Counted from the first letter of the stretch, positions 25,087 through 33,440 are shown. The stretch is DNA of 64,000 nt from Planomicrobium soli (GCF_003014655.1 NZ_PYAT01000013.1:1-64000), one strand, 5' to 3'. Made by a program: numbers and translations. Notes: a model not told the origin generated them from the sequence alone.

Positions 25087-25092
25087 TATAAT
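25087..25092 (+). promoter_or_regulatory. -10 element of a SigA promoter
   Basis: TATAAT at 25087-25092 has TTATCA (25063-25068) 18 bases upstream. It places transcription start about 30 bases before the GNAT-nitrilase gene. Confidence 0.6.
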
Positions 25093-25125
25093 GAACTATG
25101 AATCTTTTGTGAAGGAGTGGCTGTA

Positions 25126-26670
25126 GTGCCAGAACAGTTCGATTTATCCAATTTCGAAAAAAGCATGATCATCCGTGAGATGACTTATGCCGATATACAT
25201 GCAATTATGGAAATGCAGCGTTTATGCTTCCCGGGTATGGATCCGTGGAAAGAAGAGCAATTAAGAAGCCATCTAGGCGTTTTTCCACAAGGTCAACTTG
25301 TTGCCGAACTTGATGGGAAAGTGATCGGCTCGTGCTCGAGCTTATTAATAAATTTTGATGAATATGATGACCGACACACATGGGACGATGTGACCGATGG
25401 CGGCTATATCACTAACCATAATCCAGATGGCTACAATATGTATGGAATCGAAGTCATGGTTCATCCCGAGTACCGGCGGATGCAGGTTGGTCAGCGGTTG
25501 TATGAAGCACGCAAGGAATTGGCGCGTGAGTTGAACTTGAAATCGATCATCATTGGCGGACGCATTCCGAATTACCACAAGCACTCGGATGAAATGTCGC
25601 CAAGAGAATATGTAGATTCGGTTTCCCGCCATAAAATCTATGATCCTGTCTTGACGTTCCAATTGATGAATGGTTTCCAGTTGATGCGCATCAATCCGAA
25701 TTACTTGGATGATGATTTGGCATCAGGAAAATATGCGACTCTTATGGAATGGAACAATGTGGACTATAAGCCGGTTTCCAAACGCCATTTTAAAACCAGT
25801 TTGCCGGTCCGGATTTGTGTAGTCCAGTACTTAATGCGTGCAATTGAATCGTTTGATGACTTGGCGAGCCAAGTGGAGTATTTTGTCGATGTGGCATCCG
25901 ACGCCCATTCCGACTTTGTTGTGTTCCCGGAAATTTTCACCACACAGCTTATGTCGTTCTTGAATGAACCATCGCCAAGCCAAGCCGTCCGGAAATTGAC
26001 CGAGTATACGCCTCAGTATATCGAATTATTTACGGACCTTGCAGTGCGCTATAACGTCAACATAGTCGGCGGTTCTCACTTCGTTAAAGAAGAAGACGAC
26101 GAAATTTACAACATTGCCTACTTGTTCCGCCGCGACGGCTCGATCGATAAGCAATACAAAATTCACATCACGCCGAACGAGCGGAAATGGTGGGGGATTT
26201 CAGCAGGAGATTCAGTCCGCGTTTTTGATACGGATTGCGGTAAAATCGCCATCCAAATCTGTTACGATATTGAATTCCCGGAGCTTGCCCGCATTGCAAC
26301 TGATATGGGTGCCAATATCATCTTTACGCCATTCTGTACAGAAGACCGCCAAGGATACTTGCGTGTCCGTTATTGCGCTCAGGCGCGTGCTGTGGAAAAC
26401 CAAATTTACACAGTTATTTCCGGGACAGTCGGCAACTTGCCGCAAACGGAAAATATGGATATCCAATATGCTCAATCCGGCATTTTCGCGCCGTCCGATT
26501 TTGAATTCGCCCGTGACGGAATTGTTGGGGAAACAAATGCCAACTTGGAAATGGTGTTGATCGGGGACGTGGATCTCGAGATTTTGCGCCGCCAACGCCA
26601 AAACGGTACGGTCAAGCAACTAAAAGACCGCCGCCACGATGTATACCGCGTAGAATACAAAAAAGATTAA
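25126..26670 (+). CDS. GNAT acetyltransferase-nitrilase fusion protein (YhcX type)
   Basis: The 514-residue protein has two enzyme domains. Residues 1-215 are a GNAT N-acetyltransferase (MVHPEYRRMQVGQRLYEARK acetyl-CoA site). Residues 225-505 are a carbon-nitrogen hydrolase with the Glu-Lys-Cys triad: FPEIF, KIHITPNERKWW and QICYDIEFPE. The same fusion exists as YhcX in B. subtilis. An amide substrate hydrolysed and acetylated in turn is an inference. GTG 25117 overlaps the AAGGAG site, so GTG 25126, 8 bases on, is preferred. Confidence 0.9.
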   Translation: MPEQFDLSNFEKSMIIREMTYADIHAIMEMQRLCFPGMDPWKEEQLRSHLGVFPQGQLVAELDGKVIGSCSSLLINFDEYDDRHTWDDVTDGGYITNHNPDGYNMYGIEVMVHPEYRRMQVGQRLYEARKELARELNLKSIIIGGRIPNYHKHSDEMSPREYVDSVSRHKIYDPVLTFQLMNGFQLMRINPNYLDDDLASGKYATLMEWNNVDYKPVSKRHFKTSLPVRICVVQYLMRAIESFDDLASQVEYFVDVASDAHSDFVVFPEIFTTQLMSFLNEPSPSQAVRKLTEYTPQYIELFTDLAVRYNVNIVGGSHFVKEEDDEIYNIAYLFRRDGSIDKQYKIHITPNERKWWGISAGDSVRVFDTDCGKIAIQICYDIEFPELARIATDMGANIIFTPFCTEDRQGYLRVRYCAQARAVENQIYTVISGTVGNLPQTENMDIQYAQSGIFAPSDFEFARDGIVGETNANLEMVLIGDVDLEILRRQRQNGTVKQLKDRRHDVYRVEYKKD

Positions 26671-26676
26671 TAATCG

Positions 26677-26705
26677 GCCGCTTCCAGATGGGAGCGGCTT
26701 TTTTT
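26677..26705 (+). terminator. Terminator after the GNAT-nitrilase gene
   Basis: GCCGCTTCC pairs with GGGAGCGGC (one G-T pair), followed by T7. Confidence 0.88.
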
Positions 26706-26751
26706 CGCTTTCTTTGGTAAACTGAATGTAAAAGAAAGGGTGGTGTTTTTT

Positions 26752-28452
26752 ATGGCTTGGAAAGAAAAGATCAAGCGCTGGCTTGAACACGATCAATTGG
26801 ATGAAACGACGAAAGAAACATTGAATCTTTTGAAAGACGATGACAAGTGGGCAGAAGACGCCTTTCATCAGGATTTAGTATTTGGAACCGGTGGTATGCG
26901 CGGGGAGATTGGACCGGGTACCAACCGCATGAACATCTATACTGTGCGAAAAGCATCACAGGGCATTGCGGATTACATAAAAGAAAACGGTGCAGAAGCA
27001 ATGGCAAGAGGGATGGTTATTGCTTATGACAGCCGTCGCATGTCGCCTGAATTTGCGATGGAAGCGGCCCGTACATTCGCGGCAAATGGCATTCATACCT
27101 ACTTATACAGCGCACCCCGGACAACGCCGCAGCTGTCGTTCAGTGTCCGCTACTTGAATGCGTTTATGGGAATCGTCATTACGGCAAGCCATAATCCCCC
27201 TGAATATAATGGCTATAAAGTATATGGAGAAGACGGCGCGCAATTAAATCTGGCAGATGCCGATCGGGTCATTGAATACGTCAGCCAGGTGGAAGACGAA
27301 CTGACGATCGACAATTCGCAATTCCAAGAAGACCATTTGGTCATGCTCGGTGAAAAATTGGATCAAGTGTACATTGCGAATGCGCTGACTGTACAGGAAC
27401 AGGAAGCAAGTCCGATTCAGGCGGTCTTCACGCCGCTTCACGGTGCATCCGGTTCGACGGTCCAGCACTTGCTGAGCGAAGCAGGATATAACAGCATTAC
27501 TTATGTAAAAGAACAGATGGAGCCGAACGGTGAATTCCCGACTGTCAAATCACCGAATCCGGAAGAAGCATCCGCTTTTGAAATGGCGATGCAGTATGGC
27601 GAAAAAGCCGGAGCGGATTTATTGATTGCAGTGGATCCGGATGGCGACCGTGTAGGCATCGCCGTTTGGGCAGGCGGCCATTATGAACTGCTCAGCGGAA
27701 ACCAGACCGGCGCGATTTTAATCGAGTACTTGCTTAGCCAAAAAGAGCGAAAAGGTACACTTCCGGAAAACGGCCGTATTTACAAAACCATTGTCACTTC
27801 TGAATTTGGCCGGGTTGTAGCTGATGCTTACGGAGTAGGCTGTGAAGACGTGCTTACTGGTTTTAAATTCATCGGTGAAAAATTGAAAGAAAATGATGTT
27901 AACAAGACATTCGAATTTTTATTCGGCTATGAAGAAAGCTATGGCTATTTGATCAAGGATTTTGCCCGCGATAAAGACGCCGTGCAATCAGTCTTGTTGA
28001 TTGTCGAAGCTGCTGCTTACTACAAGCAGCAAGGCAAGACCCTGCACGACGTTCTTGTTGAATTGTATGAACGCTTTGGCTGGTACCGTGAAAGCCTTGT
28101 TTCCATTACGAAAAAAGGCGTTGATGGCGCACGGGAAATCAGTGCGTTATTGGAAGGCTTGCGAAAAGAGCCGATCCAGGCTATTGCCGGTGTTCCGGTT
28201 GTCATGATAGAAGATTACGAAACGCAAAACCGGGTATTCACAGATCTTGAGAATCATGAAAAAATCGAGCTGCCGCAATCGAACGTCTTGAAGTATTTCC
28301 TGAAAGACGGTTCTTGGATTTGCGTCCGCCCGAGCGGAACCGAGCCAAAAGTCAAATACTACTTTGGCGTGTTTGCTGATTCGGAACGGGACAGCGATGA
28401 AAAGCTGGAATTCATCAAAGAATCCTTTCTGGACGAAATGAACAGCCGCTAA
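26752..28452 (+). CDS. pgcA: Alpha-phosphoglucomutase/phosphomannomutase
   Basis: The 566-residue enzyme interconverts glucose 1- and 6-phosphate, feeding UDP-glucose for glycolipids and wall polymers, and galactose metabolism by the Leloir route. The four family loops are present: phosphoserine loop TASHNPPEYNGYK, metal loop DPDGDRVGIA, sugar loop GYEESYG, and phosphate loop RPSGTEPKVKYYF. GTG 26740 is in frame but is part of the AAAGGGTGG site, so ATG 26752 is taken. Length agrees with B. subtilis PgcA. Confidence 0.94.
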   Translation: MAWKEKIKRWLEHDQLDETTKETLNLLKDDDKWAEDAFHQDLVFGTGGMRGEIGPGTNRMNIYTVRKASQGIADYIKENGAEAMARGMVIAYDSRRMSPEFAMEAARTFAANGIHTYLYSAPRTTPQLSFSVRYLNAFMGIVITASHNPPEYNGYKVYGEDGAQLNLADADRVIEYVSQVEDELTIDNSQFQEDHLVMLGEKLDQVYIANALTVQEQEASPIQAVFTPLHGASGSTVQHLLSEAGYNSITYVKEQMEPNGEFPTVKSPNPEEASAFEMAMQYGEKAGADLLIAVDPDGDRVGIAVWAGGHYELLSGNQTGAILIEYLLSQKERKGTLPENGRIYKTIVTSEFGRVVADAYGVGCEDVLTGFKFIGEKLKENDVNKTFEFLFGYEESYGYLIKDFARDKDAVQSVLLIVEAAAYYKQQGKTLHDVLVELYERFGWYRESLVSITKKGVDGAREISALLEGLRKEPIQAIAGVPVVMIEDYETQNRVFTDLENHEKIELPQSNVLKYFLKDGSWICVRPSGTEPKVKYYFGVFADSERDSDEKLEFIKESFLDEMNSR

Positions 28453-28458
28453 CAAAGA

Positions 28459-28485
28459 AGCTCCCTCTTGCAGGGAGCTTTTTCA
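28459..28485 (+). terminator. Terminator of pgcA
   Basis: AAGCTCCCT/AGGGAGCTT stem with 4-base loop and T tract. Confidence 0.88.
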
Positions 28486-28554
28486 TTCCAAAGTCTGAGG
28501 CACAAGCACAGGCAAAACGTGTATCGTTAAGGTACAGGCAATGAGGTGAAACGT

Positions 28555-29670
28555 ATGGTTTTGGATGAACATTCGAATGTAGTGTTATTGAAAGAAATAG
28601 CGGAACTGCTCAATGAAGAAACCGATATGGACCGTATGCTCGATGGAGCCATCGGGAAATTATTGAAAGGTTCGAATTTCGAGACTGCTTGGATATTTTT
28701 CATTGATGAAAACGGCAAGCACCGATTGGTGGCGCATGCAAATTTGCCGCCGGCGCTTGAAGAAAAGAATTGCCGGCATCTGCAAAAAGGTGGCTGTTGG
28801 TGCGTCAAACGTTACCGGGACGGCGATTTGAAAAAAGCGTCGAATATTATCGCTTGCCAACGAATTGAAAATGCACTTTCCGCTAAAGCCGGAGATGCAG
28901 AAGGCATCACCCATCATGCCACAGTGCCGCTGCAATCCGGAGAAGAAAAATTTGGTTTATTAAATATTGCGGCGCCTGATACAGTTCGGTTTTCGAACGA
29001 TGAACTGGCACTCCTAGAATCCGTTGCGTTTCAAATCGGTTCTGCGATCAAACGAATCGGCCTCACAAAGCAAGAACAAGAATTGGCGCTCGTCAAAGAG
29101 CGCAACAGGCTCGCACGTGATTTGCATGATTCGGTCAATCAGCTGCTGTTCTCCGTCACGTTGACTGCGCGCGGCGGAGTGGAAATGTCTGAAGACCCGC
29201 TGATTCAGGAAACCTTTCGGGACATTCAGCATTTAACACAAGGAGCGTTAAATGAAATGCGTGCGCTTATTTGGCAGCTTCGTCCGAAAGGGTTGGAAAG
29301 TGGCTTGCTCGAAGCCATCAAAGGGTATGCCGAAATGCTCGGCTTATCGCTCGAGCTAAAGGTGACCGGCGTCATTCAACTGCCTTCCCGTATTGAAGAA
29401 ACCCTGTTCCGCATTGCACAAGAAGCACTCAACAATGTCCGGAAGCATGCGGGTGTCAAGGAAGTGGAGTTGTATCTATCGGTGACAACTTCTGATGTCA
29501 TGCTTGTCTTGAAAGATGAAGGACGGGGATTTGCCGTTGACGGGGGTATCTATATTCCATCAATCGGCATCCAAAGCATGTGCGACCGTGCAATGGCGGA
29601 AGGCGGATCGGTAGAGTGGTCAAGCGAAATTGGAAGAGGGACGGAAATCCTTGTGCGGATGCCGTATTGA
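28555..29670 (+). CDS. GAF-domain sensor histidine kinase, AirS/YhcS-like
   Basis: The 371-residue soluble kinase has an N-terminal GAF domain (about 15-160), a HisKA_3 dimerisation domain (His in ARDLHDSVNQLLFSV) and an HATPase_c domain (EALNNVRKHAG, DEGRGF). There is no transmembrane segment. The GAF domain holds Cys73, Cys81, Cys83 and Cys101, a spacing close to the four cysteines binding [2Fe-2S] in staphylococcal AirS. An oxygen or redox signal is therefore likely, by inference. ATG 28555 is preferred over in-frame GTG 28546, which lies in the GAGGTG site. The partner regulator follows 15 bases on. Confidence 0.88.
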   Translation: MVLDEHSNVVLLKEIAELLNEETDMDRMLDGAIGKLLKGSNFETAWIFFIDENGKHRLVAHANLPPALEEKNCRHLQKGGCWCVKRYRDGDLKKASNIIACQRIENALSAKAGDAEGITHHATVPLQSGEEKFGLLNIAAPDTVRFSNDELALLESVAFQIGSAIKRIGLTKQEQELALVKERNRLARDLHDSVNQLLFSVTLTARGGVEMSEDPLIQETFRDIQHLTQGALNEMRALIWQLRPKGLESGLLEAIKGYAEMLGLSLELKVTGVIQLPSRIEETLFRIAQEALNNVRKHAGVKEVELYLSVTTSDVMLVLKDEGRGFAVDGGIYIPSIGIQSMCDRAMAEGGSVEWSSEIGRGTEILVRMPY

Positions 29671-29685
29671 AAGGTGGGATGAACG

Positions 29686-30321
29686 GTGAAAGTGTTGATA
29701 GCGGATGATCACCATGTTGTTCGGCGCGGTTTGTTATTTTTCTTGAAAACGCAAAAAGACATTGAAGTGATCGGGGAAGCGGTCAACGGCAAAGAAGCGG
29801 TTGAAATGGCGAAGGAACTTCAGCCGGACATTGTCTTGATGGATTTGATGATGCCCGTAATGGACGGCATTCAAGCCACCCGGAAAATCAAAGAACAGAA
29901 CCCCCATATCGTCATTTTGATGCTGACAAGTTTTTCGGACCGGGACCATGTCGTGCCGGCCGTTGAAGCCGGGGCAGCCGGTTATCAATTGAAAGATATT
30001 GAACCGGATGAACTGGTTGCATCGCTCCGAAGTTTAATGCGCGGCGAGAACACACTTCATCCGAAAGCAACTTCTGAACTGATGAAAGGGCCGGTAGAAC
30101 CTCCAGCGCATACGGTCAATCTGCTGACTCCACGGGAACAGGAAGTGCTCTTTGAACTGACGAAAGGCAAGAGCAACCGTGAAATCGCCTCAGCGCTTTT
30201 CGTAACAGAAAAAACCGTCAAGACCCACATTTCCAATATCTTTACAAAACTTGGTGTGCAAGACCGCACACAAGCAGCTTTGTACGCAGTCAAACACGGA
30301 CTGACAGAGCCGGCACAATAA
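29686..30321 (+). CDS. NarL/LuxR-family response regulator, AirR/YhcR-like
   Basis: The 211-residue regulator has a receiver domain (ADDHHV at 6-11, phospho-acceptor Asp in DIVLMDLMMPVMDG) and a C-terminal LuxR helix-turn-helix (LTPREQEVLFELTKGKSNRE, VKTHISNIFTKLGV). GTG start with AAGGTGGGA upstream. It is cotranscribed with the GAF kinase and should be its output. Staphylococcal homologues control respiration and cell wall genes; the targets here are unknown. Confidence 0.9.
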   Translation: MKVLIADDHHVVRRGLLFFLKTQKDIEVIGEAVNGKEAVEMAKELQPDIVLMDLMMPVMDGIQATRKIKEQNPHIVILMLTSFSDRDHVVPAVEAGAAGYQLKDIEPDELVASLRSLMRGENTLHPKATSELMKGPVEPPAHTVNLLTPREQEVLFELTKGKSNREIASALFVTEKTVKTHISNIFTKLGVQDRTQAALYAVKHGLTEPAQ

Positions 30322-30357
30322 AAAAGGAGTGATACGAAAACGTATCACTCCTTTTAA
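30318..30357 (+). terminator. Terminator of the sensor/regulator operon
   Basis: AAAAGGAGTGATACG pairs with CGTATCACTCCTTTT around AAAA; it overlaps the stop codon. A nearly identical copy lies at 30632-30666. Confidence 0.9.
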
Positions 30358-30631
30358 ACTATCGAAAAACTCTCGACAGTTTTTTTCATTTCGCTCCATG
30401 CGGAAGCTTTCCACTTCATTCCAAGGTTATCCCAACTTGCAAACTATCCCTATATTTGAAAATCTGAATCCTTTTCATAATTTAAGAAGAATTATAGAGC
30501 TTTCAAGATAACCGAGCGAATTGGGCTTTGTTTCTATTCCTTTAGCTATGGAGCAAAACAGTGGAGACTCCTGCGGAATAGCAACGAGGATATTTTCTTG
30601 CACATCTATTATATGGGTTACTCAACAACCA
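30358..30631. other. Gene-free gap with dispersed repeat copy
   Basis: No gene is supported. Positions 30550-30579 resemble, in inverse orientation, part of the element at 7209-7388. The gap is flanked by two near-identical hairpins, which suggests an insertion or local duplication. Confidence 0.5.
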
Positions 30632-30666
30632 AAAAGGAGTGATACGGAAAACGTATCGCTCCTTTT
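30632..30666 (-). terminator. Terminator of the RsgA-like gene
   Basis: AAAAAGGAGTGATACG with CGTATCGCTCCTTTT, a near copy of the hairpin at 30318-30357 (differences are one base in the loop and one in the stem). It lies 10 bases past the stop codon at 30676. Confidence 0.88.
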
Positions 30667-30675
30667 GTGATTGCT

Positions 30676-31731
30676 CTATCGTTTTTTCACAGGCCGTTTC
30701 CTGTAGTCTTTCGTAACTTGCTTCCACTTATTACGCTCTGCTTTTTGAGCAGCAAGGTCGCTCTTTCGTTCCATATGGGCGAGTTCGCGCTTCAGTTTCA
30801 AATAGCTCTGATAGCGGTCGCGCGGCAATTCTCCGGTTGCCAGTGCTTCTTGGATGGCGCAGCCAGGTTCATTGCCATGGCTGCAGTCACGGAAACGGCA
30901 TGCATCCGCCAAAGTTTCCACATCGCTAAAACTAGTTTCCATGCCTTCCGAATAATCGCCGAGCTGAAACTCCCGCATTCCCGGCGTATCAATCAGCAAT
31001 CCGCCTGTCGGCAATAATACCAATTCCCGGTGCGTGGTCGTGTGTCGGCCTTTGCTGTCATCTTCCCGAATGCCTTGTACGGCCATTAGTTCGCTTCCGG
31101 ACAATGCATTGATAAGCGATGATTTTCCGACACCTGAAGAACCGAGCAAAGCGCCGGTTTTAGCGCCTGCCAAGATTTTCTGCAGTTCGTCTATGCCTTC
31201 ACCGGTGACACTTGAAACCGCATAAACCGGTACGCCAAAAGCGACTGATTCCACTTCTTGTATAAAAGGTTCGATGTCTGCGCATTGATCTTTCTTAGTC
31301 AACACGACAATCGGATTTGCACCTGAATCCCAAGAGGCGATCAAGTAGCGCTCCAAACGCCTGACATTAAAATCATGGTTCAACGACATCACTAAGAATA
31401 CATAGTCGACATTGACCGCAATCATTTGAATCTCTGATGTATCGCCAGCCGACTTCCTCGAGAATTGGGAAGAACGGGGAAGGACGCTGTGAATAATTCC
31501 TTTTTCTTCACCTGGCATTTGTTCGACCATAACCCAATCGCCAACTGATGGAAATTCTTGATGGCCGTGTTCGTGTTTATATTTTCCGGAAAGGGAACTG
31601 AGCCACTCGCCGTTATTTGTTACAACTCGATAAAGATGCTTATGTTCTAGCGTTACACGCCCAGGTATTCCCGGTGCTGCCGCTTTTTCTTGCCAATTGT
31701 TGTTCCAACCGTACTTTTCAATCTTACTCAA
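30676..31731 (-). CDS. rsgA: RsgA-family ribosome biogenesis GTPase (second, long type)
   Basis: The 351-residue circularly permuted GTPase acts on the 30S subunit. An OB-fold N-terminus is followed by G4 VLTKKD, G1 GSSGVGKSS, G3 DTPGM and the zinc knuckle CRFRDCSHGNEPGC. A basic tail rich in Lys/Arg ends the protein. It is longer than the usual Bacillales RsgA (about 300) and resembles the RsgA2 paralogues; the housekeeping copy is not in this window. The best start is TTG 31731, 8 bases after AGGAGG; in-frame codons reach back to 31806 through a terminator. A leader peptide and attenuator lie upstream. Confidence 0.88.
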   Translation of the reverse strand: MSKIEKYGWNNNWQEKAAAPGIPGRVTLEHKHLYRVVTNNGEWLSSLSGKYKHEHGHQEFPSVGDWVMVEQMPGEEKGIIHSVLPRSSQFSRKSAGDTSEIQMIAVNVDYVFLVMSLNHDFNVRRLERYLIASWDSGANPIVVLTKKDQCADIEPFIQEVESVAFGVPVYAVSSVTGEGIDELQKILAGAKTGALLGSSGVGKSSLINALSGSELMAVQGIREDDSKGRHTTTHRELVLLPTGGLLIDTPGMREFQLGDYSEGMETSFSDVETLADACRFRDCSHGNEPGCAIQEALATGELPRDRYQSYLKLKRELAHMERKSDLAAQKAERNKWKQVTKDYRKRPVKKR

Positions 31732-31755
31732 TGTGAATTCCTCCTGTTTATGCAT

Positions 31756-31797
31756 AATAAAAAGACCATGGATGCGCACAAATCGCAGTCCATGGTC
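31756..31797 (-). terminator. Attenuator terminator in the rsgA leader
   Basis: GACCATGGA (31764-31772) and TCCATGGTC (31789-31797) form a 9-bp stem, extended inward by TGCG/CGCA, followed on the minus strand by TTTTTATT. It lies between the leader ORF and the rsgA ribosome binding site, so full-length transcription requires read-through. Confidence 0.82.
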
Positions 31798-31867
31798 CCC
31801 AGGCATAATGGAAGAAGCGTATCGGTTAAGAGCGATACACAGAAGGAGACACTATAGACTGGATTTG
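31779..31867 (-). promoter_or_regulatory. Predicted antiterminator pairing in the rsgA leader
   Basis: Minus-strand RNA CAAATCCAGTCTAT inside the leader ORF (31854-31867) can pair with ATGGACTGCGATTTG of the terminator's left arm and loop (31779-31793), 14 pairs with one bulged C and one G-U. This structure and the terminator exclude each other. Another small hairpin GTATCG/CGATAC (31819-31824, 31833-31838) covers the leader stop codon. Confidence 0.65.
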
Positions 31868-31891
31868 CGTTTTAGAAAATAAAATAGCCAT
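31826..31891 (-). CDS. 21-residue leader peptide upstream of rsgA
   Basis: The frame begins with ATG 31891 behind AGAGGTGAGG and ends at TAA 31826-31828, inside a small hairpin. The peptide begins MAILFSKTQIQ and ends SVYRS. It lies 25 bases from the predicted transcription start and directly before an attenuator. I know of no homologue. A regulatory leader whose translation decides termination is the best reading. Confidence 0.65.
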   Translation of the reverse strand: MAILFSKTQIQSIVSPSVYRS

Positions 31892-31922
31892 AATGCCTCA
31901 CCTCTTTCTTCAAGTTACCTTC

Positions 31923-31951
31923 ACTATAAGGGAAGGCAAAGAACTGGTCAA
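31923..31951 (-). promoter_or_regulatory. SigA promoter of the leader-rsgA transcript
   Basis: On the minus strand TTGACC (31946-31951), 17 bases, then TATAGT (31923-31928): five of six matches in each box. Transcription would start near 31916. Confidence 0.8.
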
Positions 31952-32122
31952 TAGATTTAATGGAAAAGAAACGAAAATCTGAAAAAAAGCGATGTTTTTA
32001 ACAAGGTGGCTTAATTCCTGCATGAAGAACACATGAATGATGGATAAGATTATTTAGCATACGTTAGTGGCAGAGAAAGAGCGTAATTTAGCCGAAACTA
32101 TGGTGGCGTTGGAGGAGAGCCG

Positions 32123-32161
32123 GTTCCTTTGATAAATTCCCCAAATTTGGGTGAAAGGAAC
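32123..32161. promoter_or_regulatory. Nested inverted repeat upstream of P450
   Basis: GTTCCTTT (32123-32130) and AAAGGAAC (32154-32161) enclose the perfect palindrome CCCAAATTTGGG (32140-32151). It lies 54 bases before the P450 start and may be an operator or an RNA hairpin; no T tract follows. The rest of 31952-32214 shows no gene. Confidence 0.45.
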
Positions 32162-32214
32162 GAGTCAAAGAAGCTGATGGGCGGGTATAGAAAAGGAAAA
32201 AAGGAGGAGAAGCG

Positions 32215-33411
32215 ATGAACGGCTCTAATTCAGAAAAACCGGCTTTGTTTTCACCGAAATTTTTGCAAAATCCTTATCCGACATACAACGAGTTGCGGGG
32301 AACAGATCCAATTCACCAGGTAAGGTTTCCGGATGGCCAGCTGGGCTGGCTTGTAACCCGGTATGAGGACGCGGCTGAAGTTTTGAAAGACCAGCGGTTT
32401 ATGAAGGATATTTCCAAATTATATGGTGGAAGTATGGATCAAATGAGTGTTTTTACGCAGAACATGCTATTTTCCGATCCGCCTGACCATAAACGGCTTC
32501 GAGGTTTAGCTCAAAAAGCATTTACCCCGAAATTGATTGCAGGCATGCGAAATCATATCCAGGAAATAGCGGATGAATTGCTAGATCCTCTTTCTGACAG
32601 GGAGACGATCCACTTGATTGATGAATTCGCTTTTCCCCTGCCGATTATTGTGATTTGCGAAATCCTGGGCGTCCCTGCAGAAGACCGGGACAAGTTCCGG
32701 GTTTGGTCCAACTCCTTGATTGAGGGAACAAGCGGAGAAATCGGCGTCAGCATTTTCGAGCATATGAACCAGTTTATTCAGTATTTAGGCGAGTGGTTTG
32801 CGAAAGTTAGAGAACATCCAGGCGATGATTTAATCAGCCAACTGATAATCGCGGAGGAAGAAGGCGATCGGTTGACGGAAAAAGAATTGTACGGTGTTGT
32901 GTCGTTGCTGATTATCGCTGGGCATGAGACGACAGTTAATTTGATCGGCAATACCGTACTGGCTTTATTGGAATTTCCGGAACAGCAAAAGTTGTTAAGG
33001 GAACATCCGGAAATGGTTCCGCAAGCTCTTGAAGAGTCGCTGCGCTATAACGGTCCTGTTGAATTCAGCACATCCCGCTGGGCATCAGAAAATTTAGAGC
33101 TAGGCGGACGTCAAATCCGCAAAGGTGACTTGGTTGTCGTATCTTTGAACTCTGCTAACCATGATCCGGCAAAATTCAATGATCCGGAAATATTTGATAT
33201 TACGCGCGAGAAAAGCCCGCATCTAGCTTTTGGCATGGGCATTCATTTTTGTTTAGGAGCGCCGTTAGCCCGGTTAGAAGGGGAGATTGCCATCTCTAGT
33301 TTATTGGAACGCTTTCCGGATATACAACTGAATATCGATAAGAGCGAATTGGAATGGCGTCCAGGTATGATCGTCAGAGGCGTAAAAGAAATTCCGCTAT
33401 CCATAGTCTGA
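32215..33411 (+). CDS. Cytochrome P450 (CYP107-like)
   Basis: The 398-residue soluble bacterial P450 has the I-helix oxygen-binding motif IAGHETT, the K-helix EESLR, and the heme Cys loop FGMGIHFCLGAPLARLEGE. Size and sequence type fit the CYP107/PksS/BioI-like class of hydroxylases. No ferredoxin or reductase gene adjoins it, so electrons come from elsewhere. AAGGAGGAG precedes the ATG. A monocistronic unit is suggested by the terminator at 33441. Substrate unknown. Confidence 0.92.
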   Translation: MNGSNSEKPALFSPKFLQNPYPTYNELRGTDPIHQVRFPDGQLGWLVTRYEDAAEVLKDQRFMKDISKLYGGSMDQMSVFTQNMLFSDPPDHKRLRGLAQKAFTPKLIAGMRNHIQEIADELLDPLSDRETIHLIDEFAFPLPIIVICEILGVPAEDRDKFRVWSNSLIEGTSGEIGVSIFEHMNQFIQYLGEWFAKVREHPGDDLISQLIIAEEEGDRLTEKELYGVVSLLIIAGHETTVNLIGNTVLALLEFPEQQKLLREHPEMVPQALEESLRYNGPVEFSTSRWASENLELGGRQIRKGDLVVVSLNSANHDPAKFNDPEIFDITREKSPHLAFGMGIHFCLGAPLARLEGEIAISSLLERFPDIQLNIDKSELEWRPGMIVRGVKEIPLSIV

Positions 33412-33440
33412 AACTGCCGAGCGATTTCCGATAATTCGAT

